From the NCBI RefSeq assembly GCF_965216415.1, contig NZ_CBDCFU010000002.1: 64,000 nucleotides of DNA; one strand, written 5' to 3'. This DNA comes from Marivita sp003149565 (GTDB lineage: Bacteria; Pseudomonadota; Alphaproteobacteria; Rhodobacterales; Rhodobacteraceae). Positions 1-7,447 of the stretch are shown here, piece by piece. Made by a program: the position numbers and the translations under genes. The first letter of the stretch is position 1; each line of letters opens with the position of its first letter. The notes below the pieces were generated by a model. That model was given only the letters and a program-made list of their open reading frames with translations, was not told the DNA's origin and ran no database searches.

Positions 1-367
1 GGAAACATCTTGCTTATACGATATGGGCTTCACGTCGGCCCGACAAGGCGCGTTCCCGTGTTGGGTGACCCAATTGACACCTGTTTAGCCCGCTTTGGCT
101 CGTAATTGGTTCAGTGGCTTGCCAATTTTGGTACCCAAAAGCACCTGATTCTAGCGGGTTTTTATCTGTTTCGGGACCGCATCTGGAAAAATTATAACTA
201 TAAGAAACAAATTTTCTTGCGAGGTTGGGTTTGCGTTGCTAGCCTTTTCTCGAAAGTCAGACCAATTTGGGAAACTGGTACTCTCTCGGATTGGGAATAA
301 GCCGAACAAGCCGGTTTTGGCTTCGCTTCCGCGTGAACAGTCGCGGACCCAACAGTAGGAGAAACGC
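1..367. promoter_or_regulatory. Upstream region of the first ABC operon
   Basis: No convincing gene is seen here; the short open frames have no family resemblance. The stretch is more AT-rich than its surroundings and probably carries the promoter of the operon starting at 368. A perfect 6-bp inverted repeat, TTTTGG and CCAAAA around TAC, lies at 126-140 and could be an operator. At 179-193 a sequence resembles the GGAAAATAT element found before fdh, dmmD and tmoX (10 of 15 positions). A GTAGGAG ribosome site precedes the ATG at 368. Confidence 0.4.
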
Positions 368-1657
368 ATGATCCCGAAATTTCTGACCTCCGGTCAAAGC
401 CGCCGTACCTTTCTGAAAACTGCAGGTGCCGCCGCGGCCAGCCTTGGCCTACCGCGCATGGCCTTGGCAGCAGGTGAGCCGATCAAGATTGGTTTTCTGG
501 CCCCGCTCACCGGCGCTGTGGCCGCTTGGGGAAAGCCCGGTCTGGATGGTTGCGCCATCTGGGCTGAGCGTGTGAACGCCGCTGGAGGCATCCAGTTGGC
601 CGACGGCGCCCATCCGATTGAATTCGTATCCTATGACAACGAATACGACCCGACCAAGGCACGCACTGGCGCCACCAAGCTGATCCGTGAAGATGGCGTG
701 AAATTCATCATGATGCTGGGTGGCGATACCTGGCCGGGCGTCCAGCCTGTTGCCGAGCGCACGGGCATGCTGTTCTCGACCCTGCTACCATCCGACTTGT
801 CGCCCGAGACCACGACGCTGGTCGCCCCCGCAGAGGTACACCCGATTTACAACGTCACTGGCGTGGAGTGGCTCGCTCAGAACAAGCCCGAGCTCAAGAC
901 CGCTGTCATGTGCGCACAAGATGACGCTCTGGGGCTGCCCTCGGTCGCGACCTATCTCGCCGCCTTCGAAGCTGCCGGCATCGAGATGCTGGACGAGCCG
1001 CTTCTGTTCGACCCGGCCACCACCGATTTTGCGCCTGTGGTAACACGGTTGATGGCGAAGAACCCTGAGATCATCTGTCTCGATACCTGCTATTCCGACT
1101 ACGTGCACCCGATCTGCGAACAGTTGTTCCAGCAGGGCTTCAGCGGGCAGATCATCAGTTGCACCGCCGACTTCTATGATCAAATGATCGAAAAAACGTC
1201 GAAGGAATTTATGGAAGGGTTCATTTTCCAGTTCCCCGATTTCGACGATCCAGCACTGAACGGCGACGCGATCAACTTTCAGGACCCAAATGGGTTTTAC
1301 GCCGAGTATAACGCGCGGCACCCAGGTCAGTGGGGCGCGGTGAGCTGGGAATATGCCTCAATCATGGATATGTGGAAGGCCGCTGCGGAAAAGGCTGGTT
1401 CGCCCGAGCCTGATGCGGTGATGACCGCGATGAAGGACGGGCGCGGTGCCCATGCCTTTGGTGATGCGGACTGGTGGGGTAAGGACCTGTTCGGCATCGA
1501 CAACGCGCTGGTCGGAGATTGGCCTGTTGTCGCCATCGAGAACGGAAAGGCGGTCATCAAGGAATTCCGCTCGATCCCCGATTGGTACAACCGTCATGGT
1601 GATCTGCTGGTCAAGCACATGGAAGCCTACGGTCAGATGTGGAACCAGCGCGGCTGA
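368..1657 (+). CDS. ABC transporter substrate-binding protein, branched-chain amino acid type, Tat-exported
   Basis: Periplasmic binding protein of the LivJ/UrtA/FmdD class, 429 aa. The N-terminus has a twin-arginine motif (SRRTFLK, residues 11-17), a hydrophobic stretch and an AxA-like cleavage site near residue 35. The mature part starts with the IKIGFLAPLTG signature of family 1 periplasmic binding folds. It heads a five-gene importer operon followed by formate dehydrogenase and folate C1 genes. This placement suggests a small substrate that yields C1 units or ammonia (an amide, urea or methylated compound), but nothing in the sequence fixes the ligand. The start is supported by GTAGGAG eight bases upstream. 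Confidence 0.9.
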   Translation: MIPKFLTSGQSRRTFLKTAGAAAASLGLPRMALAAGEPIKIGFLAPLTGAVAAWGKPGLDGCAIWAERVNAAGGIQLADGAHPIEFVSYDNEYDPTKARTGATKLIREDGVKFIMMLGGDTWPGVQPVAERTGMLFSTLLPSDLSPETTTLVAPAEVHPIYNVTGVEWLAQNKPELKTAVMCAQDDALGLPSVATYLAAFEAAGIEMLDEPLLFDPATTDFAPVVTRLMAKNPEIICLDTCYSDYVHPICEQLFQQGFSGQIISCTADFYDQMIEKTSKEFMEGFIFQFPDFDDPALNGDAINFQDPNGFYAEYNARHPGQWGAVSWEYASIMDMWKAAAEKAGSPEPDAVMTAMKDGRGAHAFGDADWWGKDLFGIDNALVGDWPVVAIENGKAVIKEFRSIPDWYNRHGDLLVKHMEAYGQMWNQRG

Positions 1658-1666
1658 GTTCCCAAG

Positions 1667-1689
1667 CGGCGCCCATATTCTGGGCGCCG
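1667..1689 (+). terminator. Intercistronic hairpin after the binding-protein gene
   Basis: CGGCGCCCA at 1667-1675 pairs with TGGGCGCCG at 1681-1689 around a 5-nt loop, ten bases after the stop codon. There is no proper T-run, so it probably stabilises the binding-protein mRNA or partly attenuates transcription into the permease genes. Confidence 0.6.
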
Positions 1690-1721
1690 AATTTCCTATC
1701 ACACAACATCGAGCTGAACCT

Positions 1722-2591
1722 ATGGTCGAACTCCTGGCGCAGACCGGGCTGAATGCCGTGTATGCTGCAAGTTACATATCCCTCGTTGCCGTCGGCTTGG
1801 TGCTGATATTCGGGGTCATGGGCGTTGTGAACTTTGCCCATGGGGAATTGTTCATGGCCGGCGCCTACGCTGTCGTCGCGCTTTACGCCGATATGCACGT
1901 GCCATTCTTCGTGGCGGTGGCCATCGGGATGGCGTTTGTCGGTCTGCTGGGCTTGTTGATGGAATGGGCGCTGTTCCGACCATTGAAGGACAACCCGCTT
2001 GGCGGTCTTGTCGCGTCCATTGGTTTCCTGATGATCCTGCAATCCTTGGCTGTCATGGGGTTTGGCGTTCGGATGGAACATATTCCACCGGTCACCCAAG
2101 AGGTCGTCCGCTTCACGGACAAAGTCGGTTTACCTGTTGCGCGGCTCTACGTGATCGTTGCTGCCGTCGTCTTCCTGACCGCATTGTGGTACTTTCTCAA
2201 GCGCACACGCTTTGGCTGGGCGCTGCGGGCCTCGGCTCAGGATCCGGAAGCTGCAGCGCTGCAAGGTATTTCGATCACCCAGACAGCCCGCATTGCCATG
2301 TTCATCGGCGCGGCTCTGGCAGGTGTGGCAGGCGCACTGACTGCGCCTCTGGTCTCGGTCAATCCGCATATGGGCCATTCGGTGATCGTGACTGCCTTTA
2401 TCGTCATTATCGTCGGTGGGGTGGGTTCTCTTGAAGGGGCTATCCTCGCCTCTGTCGCTTATGCTTTCGTGCACACCTTCGTCACCACCTTCTGGGATGG
2501 CGTTCTGGCAGATATCGTTGGGTTGTCGCTGATGCTGATCGTGCTCATCGTAAAGCCCACCGGCCTGTTCGGGAGTGCGGATCGTGCGTAA
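1722..2591 (+). CDS. Branched-chain amino acid-type ABC transporter permease (LivH-like)
   Basis: Inner-membrane permease of 289 aa with about eight hydrophobic helices. It has the LivH hallmarks GVMGVVNFAHGELFM near the N-terminus and a C-terminal GGVGSLEGAILAS segment. The frame is open further upstream into the binding-protein gene, but the ATG at 1722 gives the normal LivH N-terminus and lies after the intergenic hairpin. It should pair with the LivM-like permease that overlaps its 3' end. The substrate is unknown. Confidence 0.92.
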   Translation: MVELLAQTGLNAVYAASYISLVAVGLVLIFGVMGVVNFAHGELFMAGAYAVVALYADMHVPFFVAVAIGMAFVGLLGLLMEWALFRPLKDNPLGGLVASIGFLMILQSLAVMGFGVRMEHIPPVTQEVVRFTDKVGLPVARLYVIVAAVVFLTALWYFLKRTRFGWALRASAQDPEAAALQGISITQTARIAMFIGAALAGVAGALTAPLVSVNPHMGHSVIVTAFIVIIVGGVGSLEGAILASVAYAFVHTFVTTFWDGVLADIVGLSLMLIVLIVKPTGLFGSADRA

Positions 2592-3561
2592 TCTTCTGAT
2601 CTTTGTCCTTGGCAGTGTTGCCCTGATCGCGCTGCCCTACGGCCTCAGTTTTTCGCAGCAGGAAATCCTTGTTTTTCTTGTGATCAACATCCTGCTGGTG
2701 ACGTCCTACCGGCTGATGACCCTGACAGGTGAATGGTCTCTGGGCCATGTGGTGATCATGGGTGTGGGGGCCTATGCCTCGGCGCTGTACACAAAGGAAC
2801 TGGGTATTTACGTCCCGGTGTCGATGATCCTAGGTGGGGTCACGGCAGCGCTTCTGGCGGTGCTGCTGTCCTTCCCACTGTTTCGGATGAAGGGGTTTTA
2901 CTTTCTCATCGGGTCCTTTGCCGCCGGAGAGATCATCCGTCTGATCTGGAAACGTTTCCGCGAGCCGTTCGGCGGCGTGCGGGGCATTTCCGGGATTGAT
3001 CCGATGCCTGACTTTTCCATCGGCATCTACCAGTTCGATTTCTTCGAACCAGTCTCGTACTACTATTTCGCAGGGGTGATCGTGATCGCCAGCCTTTGGG
3101 TTCTGTGGCGGATCGAGAAATCGCCGGTCGGTCTGACCTTTCACGCCGTGCACTGGCAGGACAAGTTGGCGCAAGCCTCTGGTGTCAACCTGCGCGCCTA
3201 TCGGACACTGGCTTTCGCAATCGCCTCGGGGTTTGCCGGGCTGGCGGGGGCCTTGCAGGCGCATTACGTGGGCACCGTCAATCCGAACTCGTTCGATATT
3301 GAAGTGATGGTCTTTGTCCTGACCTGGGCCATCGTAGGTGGGACTGCTACGTTCTACGGCCCAATCCTTGGCTGCATCGTCTTGACCGTTTTGAACGAAA
3401 TCGTGCTGCGGGAAATGGGGCTCGAGCAGGCTCGGCCGCTGATCTATGGCGCGATCATGATCCTTTCCATCCTGTTCCTTCCGGATGGTCTCGAAAGCCT
3501 TGTCCAGAAAGTGACGCGCCGCAGGTCGGCCCCCAAGCCCGAAGAGAAGGCTGCGACATGA
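2575..3561 (+). CDS. Branched-chain amino acid-type ABC transporter permease (LivM-like)
   Basis: Second permease of the importer, 328 aa, with about ten hydrophobic helices, a LivM-like core (SLGHVVIMGVGAYASALY) and a charged C-terminal tail. The GTG at 2575 overlaps livH by 17 nt; GTG at 2584 is an alternative start. Overlapping coding regions imply translational coupling within the operon. Confidence 0.9.
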   Translation: MRIVRNLLIFVLGSVALIALPYGLSFSQQEILVFLVINILLVTSYRLMTLTGEWSLGHVVIMGVGAYASALYTKELGIYVPVSMILGGVTAALLAVLLSFPLFRMKGFYFLIGSFAAGEIIRLIWKRFREPFGGVRGISGIDPMPDFSIGIYQFDFFEPVSYYYFAGVIVIASLWVLWRIEKSPVGLTFHAVHWQDKLAQASGVNLRAYRTLAFAIASGFAGLAGALQAHYVGTVNPNSFDIEVMVFVLTWAIVGGTATFYGPILGCIVLTVLNEIVLREMGLEQARPLIYGAIMILSILFLPDGLESLVQKVTRRRSAPKPEEKAAT

Positions 3562-4325
3562 CTGATTTTCTAGAAGTCCGGAACCTCACGATGCGCTTTG
3601 GCGGGCTCACTGCCGTCGACAGCCTGTCTTTCAAGGTCGAACATGGGTCCATTCACGGTCTTATCGGGCCGAACGGGGCGGGGAAAACCACGACGTTCAA
3701 CATGATCTCGGGCTTTTACACCCCAACTGAGGGTCAGATCCTGCTGCGCGGCGAGGATATATCGGGCCTCAAGATGCATGAGGTCGCGCGGCGCGGTGTC
3801 GTGCGGACGTTCCAGCACTCGACTCTTTTCGCGGAGTTGACCGTTCTGGAAAACGCACTCGTCGGCACGCATATGCCGTTCCGCCCGAACATTTTTGCGG
3901 CGATCATCGGTTGGGACAAAGAGGATCGCCGCGGTGCAGAGGCGCGAGCCCGTGAGGCGCTGGACTTCTTTGGCCTGTTGCATCTGGCAGAAGAGCGGGC
4001 CGGGGACCTTTCGCATGGACACCAGCGCGCTTTGGGCATGGCGGTCGCCTATGCCAGTCATCCTGACGTGATCCTGCTGGACGAACCCTTCACTGGGATG
4101 AACCCCGAGGAAACAAAACACATGATGGGGCTGATGCGCAGGCTCAAGGAGGATGGCATCACCATTCTTCTGGTGGAACATGACATGCAGGCCATCATGG
4201 GCCTTTGTGACACCATCACCTGCATGAGTTTTGGCAAGTTCCTTGCCGAAGGCGGCCCGACAGAGATCCGCAACCATCCTGCCGTAATCGAGGCCTATCT
4301 TGGGGGGGCGCGTCATGTTGCTTGA
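3558..4325 (+). CDS. ABC transporter ATP-binding protein (LivG-like)
   Basis: Cytoplasmic ATPase of 255 aa. It has Walker A GPNGAGKTT, a modified signature motif LSHGHQ, Walker B VILLDEP and the H-loop LLVEHDM. The ATG overlaps the livM stop by 4 nt. LivG proteins normally work as a heterodimer with LivF, encoded next. The LSHGHQ signature departs from the usual LSYGQQ but keeps the leading LS. Confidence 0.93.
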   Translation: MTDFLEVRNLTMRFGGLTAVDSLSFKVEHGSIHGLIGPNGAGKTTTFNMISGFYTPTEGQILLRGEDISGLKMHEVARRGVVRTFQHSTLFAELTVLENALVGTHMPFRPNIFAAIIGWDKEDRRGAEARAREALDFFGLLHLAEERAGDLSHGHQRALGMAVAYASHPDVILLDEPFTGMNPEETKHMMGLMRRLKEDGITILLVEHDMQAIMGLCDTITCMSFGKFLAEGGPTEIRNHPAVIEAYLGGARHVA

Positions 4326-5022
4326 GATGCGGGGCATTGCCGTCAATTACGGCAAGATCAATGCGATCCGGAATATCTCGATCGCGGTGCCCGAGGGTAA
4401 GATCGTCACGATCATAGGTGGCAATGGCGCTGGGAAGACCACCACGCTGCGCGCGATGTCGGGGATGATTCCCATCGCGAGCGGCGAAATCCTGTTCGAG
4501 GGCGTTCGGATTGATCACCTGCCCGCGCACAAGATCGTCGCTCATGGGATTGCGCATGTGCCCGAAGGCCGACGTATCTTCAAAGAGATGACAGTCGAGG
4601 AAAACCTGCGCACGGGTGCCTTTTTGCGCCGCGACAAGGACGCGGTTGAAGAAGACCTGGAGGGTGTGTTCAAGCGCTTCCCGCGTTTGCTTGAACGCCG
4701 CAGCCAGCGCGCGCAGACCATGTCCGGCGGCGAACAGCAGATGTTGGCCATCGGTCGCGCGCTGATGTCAAAACCGCGCCTGTTGCTGATGGACGAACCG
4801 TCGATGGGCCTTGCCCCCGTGATCGTAGAGGAGATTGCTCAGATCGTGGAGGAGATTAATGCGAACGGTCTGTCTGTTGTGTTGGTCGAACAGAATGCCG
4901 AACTGGCGCTGGAACTCGCCAACCACGCCTATGTGCTGGAAACCGGAAACTGTGCCATGGAGGGACCTGCAAGTGAGCTACGTGGAAATGAACATGTTCG
5001 CGCCGCGTATCTGGGGCTTTGA
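4315..5022 (+). CDS. ABC transporter ATP-binding protein (LivF-like)
   Basis: Second ATPase of the importer, 235 aa, with Walker A GGNGAGKTT, signature SGGEQQ and Walker B LLLMDEPSMGL. A longer frame can be read from TTG at 4300, but the ATG at 4315 matches the usual LivF N-terminus. It overlaps livG by 11 nt and overlaps the next gene by about 50 nt. Confidence 0.93.
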   Translation: MLLEMRGIAVNYGKINAIRNISIAVPEGKIVTIIGGNGAGKTTTLRAMSGMIPIASGEILFEGVRIDHLPAHKIVAHGIAHVPEGRRIFKEMTVEENLRTGAFLRRDKDAVEEDLEGVFKRFPRLLERRSQRAQTMSGGEQQMLAIGRALMSKPRLLLMDEPSMGLAPVIVEEIAQIVEEINANGLSVVLVEQNAELALELANHAYVLETGNCAMEGPASELRGNEHVRAAYLGL

Positions 5023-5584
5023 TCGGGACGATGCGGAAATGCGTATGGCGCGCGCCTCGGGCTGGTCGCGGGCAGACTTGGTCTGGGAACGCCTGACCGA
5101 GGCAGCGCACGTGGCCTTTTCGCAGGGCGATCTGCGGCGAACTGGGCATCTTCTGCTTGCGGCGCACTGGGTTGCGCGTCTGTGGTTCGATGCACGTGAT
5201 CTGCGTCGCGCCAACACCTTGGCAAACCGGTCTTTGCTGGCTCGGAAACGGGGTGACAACGTTCGGGCTGAAGTCCTGCAGAAGCGGGCCTTGTCTGTTT
5301 GGGCGGGGGCGGTATCTGCAATTGACGCGTTGGAATTTCGTCCACGCAGCCGCAGTTCCCTATTCCATCTGCGGATGGAGGCGCTCCATCGTGACCAGTT
5401 TCAGGCCAACATGCGGACCCGCTATCGCCGCATCGCGCAAGAGACCGAGCAGGCACTGAAAATGCTGTCTGCGGAGTCACCATCAGACCGCCCGTTTTTT
5501 TCCCGTTGGCGTGGCGAAAAGCCTCCGGTTTTCGACGACAGTCGCAAGTTTCTGGCCGCAGCACTTGCCTTGATCGACGGCTGA
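4973..5584 (+). CDS. Hypothetical protein, Arg/Ala-rich helical
   Basis: A 203-aa protein of no family I recognise. It is predicted largely alpha-helical, with repeated A/L/R-rich helices that resemble TPR-type helical pairs, and has no signal peptide or membrane helix. The GTG at 4973 has a GGAGGG site just upstream inside livF; ATG at 4988 is an alternative. It is the last gene of the importer operon, directly before a strong terminator and the fdh genes, so a role linked to the importer or to formate dehydrogenase is an inference from position only. Confidence 0.7.
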   Translation: MSYVEMNMFAPRIWGFDRDDAEMRMARASGWSRADLVWERLTEAAHVAFSQGDLRRTGHLLLAAHWVARLWFDARDLRRANTLANRSLLARKRGDNVRAEVLQKRALSVWAGAVSAIDALEFRPRSRSSLFHLRMEALHRDQFQANMRTRYRRIAQETEQALKMLSAESPSDRPFFSRWRGEKPPVFDDSRKFLAAALALIDG

Positions 5585-5604
5585 TCAGCGATCGGAAACA
5601 CAAG

Positions 5605-5636
5605 CCGCGCATCCGAAACCGGATGCGCGGATTTTT
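5605..5636 (+). terminator. Rho-independent terminator after the first ABC operon
   Basis: CCGCGCATCC at 5605-5614 pairs perfectly with GGATGCGCGG at 5621-5630, followed by ATTTTTG. It separates the importer operon from the fdh genes. Confidence 0.85.
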
Positions 5637-5692
5637 GTGTTGAATGCTGAGAATCCCAGAAAATCCCCCTGTTTTTTTAAAAAAGAGTTTGA

Positions 5693-5707
5693 CCATAGGG
5701 AATATAT
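5693..5707 (+). promoter_or_regulatory. CCATRRGGAAWATAT element upstream of fdh
   Basis: CCATAGGGAATATAT matches, at 12 of 15 positions, the CCATGAGGAAAATAT found before dmmD and in the torR-tmoX intergenic region. It lies 36 bp before the fdhB start. A second GGAAAAATTTTTTGG stretch follows at 5719-5733. It may be an operator or activator site for the C1/TMAO genes; the cognate regulator is unknown. Confidence 0.45.
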
Positions 5708-5743
5708 GTTGCCCATTAGGAAAAATTTTTTGGGAGAGTCGCA

Positions 5744-7444
5744 ATGGCATTGGACTCGGAAAAGTCCGGCAAAGGTGTTTGGAGTGCTGGTCGCAGCGGT
5801 GGCAAAGGCCGTCACTATCCGAAGGGGCGTCAGTACGATGATGCAGCCTTGGCAGAGGTTCGCAGGCTTCTGGGGGACCGCCCGCGCGCCCGCGATTTGC
5901 TGATCGAATTCCTGCACCTCATTCAGGATGCACATGGGCATCTCAGCGCGGCTCATTTACGTGCATTGTCTGAGGAAATGCGTCTGTCCATGGCCGAAGT
6001 CTGGGAAGTTGCAACCTTCTATGCGCATTTCGACCCCGTACGGGAAGAGGAAACCCCACCACCCGAATTGACCATCCGGGTTTGCGAATCCTTGTCTTGT
6101 GAATTGGCCGGGTCGGAGGCATTGCTGGCGGCACTTGAGGCCGGTCATGACCCTGCGAAAGTTCGAGTCTTGAGGGCACCCTGCATGGGCCGCTGTGACA
6201 CAGCGCCGGTGGCCGAGGTCGGGCATCGGCATGTGGACAATGCAACGGTCGGGTCGATCCAGTCAGTGATTGACTCAGGTGATCTGCATCCTGTTATGCC
6301 CGACTATCAGGACTTTGACGCATATCGCGCAACTGGCGGCTATGCCAAGCTTTTGGATCTGCGAGAAAGCGGCGACTGGGAAGCTATTCAGGAAGCTGTG
6401 CTTGAGGCCGGATTGCGCGGTCTTGGCGGCGCCGGTTTTCCTTCCGGCAAGAAATGGGGCTTTGTCCGGGCCCACCCAGGACCGCGTTACCTCGCGGTGA
6501 ACGGAGACGAGGGCGAGCCGGGCACATTCAAAGACCGTTACTGGCTGGAGCGGACACCGCACCTGATGTTGGAGGGCATGCTGATTGCGGCTTGGGCGGT
6601 CGAGGCCGCAAAGTGCTTTCTCTATATGCGCGATGAATATCCGGCGGTTCTGAAGCTCTTGGCCAAGGAAATTGCGGCTCTCGAGGATGCCGGGATTGTC
6701 GAACCCGGATTTATCGATCTGCGGCGCGGGGCAGGGGCCTATATCTGTGGCGAAGAATCCGCAATGATCGAGTCAATCGAGGGTAAGCGCGGCATCCCGC
6801 GCCTGCGCCCGCCATATGTTGCGCAGGTTGGCATTTTTGACCGACCCACACTGGTGCATAATGTCGAAACGCTGCATTGGGTTGCCCGCATTGTCCGCGA
6901 AGGTCCGGAGGTTCTCAGCCGCACCGAAAAGAACGGACGTAAGGGGTTGCGCTCGTACTCTGTATCGGGACGCGTGGCTAAGCCGGGCGTTTACCTTTTG
7001 CCGGCTGGGTCGACGATCACCGACATTATCAAAGCTGCGGGCGGCATGGCTGACGGCCACGTCTTCAAGGCGTATCAGCCGGGTGGACCGTCCTCGGGTC
7101 TGCTGCCTGCCAGCATGGCAGACGTGCCGTTGGACTTCGACACGCTGCAACCGCATGGCTCCTTCATTGGTTCTGCAGCGGTGGTTGTCTTGTCAGATCA
7201 GGACAAGGCACGCGATGCAGCGCTGAACATGCTGCGGTTCTTCGAATCCGAAAGTTGCGGCCAATGTACCCCTTGCCGGGTTGGCTGTGAAAAGGCGGTC
7301 AAGCTGATGCAGGCAGACATCTGGGATAGCGAATTGCTCGAAGACCTGTGCCAGGTCATGGGCGACGCTTCGATCTGTGGACTGGGACAGGCGGCGCCGA
7401 ACCCGATCCGCCTCGTGATGAAACATTTTGGCGAAGAGGTCTAA
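5744..7444 (+). CDS. fdhB: NAD-dependent formate dehydrogenase, NuoE-NuoF fusion (beta) subunit
   Basis: Diaphorase subunit of a cytoplasmic molybdenum or tungsten formate dehydrogenase, 566 aa. Residues about 30-180 are a NuoE-like thioredoxin fold with a [2Fe-2S] cysteine set (CESLSC and CMGRCDT). The rest is NuoF-like, with NADH/FMN motifs GLGGAGFPSGKKW and GEESAMIESIEG and the [4Fe-4S] motif SCGQCTPC. The fused form and the B-before-A gene order match FDH1 of methylotrophs such as Methylobacterium rather than the three-subunit FdsGBA form. It passes electrons from formate to NAD+. fdhA follows after 3 nt. Confidence 0.93.
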   Translation: MALDSEKSGKGVWSAGRSGGKGRHYPKGRQYDDAALAEVRRLLGDRPRARDLLIEFLHLIQDAHGHLSAAHLRALSEEMRLSMAEVWEVATFYAHFDPVREEETPPPELTIRVCESLSCELAGSEALLAALEAGHDPAKVRVLRAPCMGRCDTAPVAEVGHRHVDNATVGSIQSVIDSGDLHPVMPDYQDFDAYRATGGYAKLLDLRESGDWEAIQEAVLEAGLRGLGGAGFPSGKKWGFVRAHPGPRYLAVNGDEGEPGTFKDRYWLERTPHLMLEGMLIAAWAVEAAKCFLYMRDEYPAVLKLLAKEIAALEDAGIVEPGFIDLRRGAGAYICGEESAMIESIEGKRGIPRLRPPYVAQVGIFDRPTLVHNVETLHWVARIVREGPEVLSRTEKNGRKGLRSYSVSGRVAKPGVYLLPAGSTITDIIKAAGGMADGHVFKAYQPGGPSSGLLPASMADVPLDFDTLQPHGSFIGSAAVVVLSDQDKARDAALNMLRFFESESCGQCTPCRVGCEKAVKLMQADIWDSELLEDLCQVMGDASICGLGQAAPNPIRLVMKHFGEEV

Positions 7445-7447
7445 GCA

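Noticed and set aside
81..95. CTGTTTAGCC near the window start as a tor box
   Set aside because: A single weak match without direct repeats, far from the gene start; not better than chance.
1446..1721. N-terminal extension of the first LivH-like permease
   Set aside because: It lies inside the binding-protein gene and includes the intercistronic hairpin; LivH similarity begins only after ATG 1722.
4300..4314. TTG start for the first LivF
   Set aside because: Adds five residues not typical of LivF; the ATG at 4315 gives the usual N-terminus.
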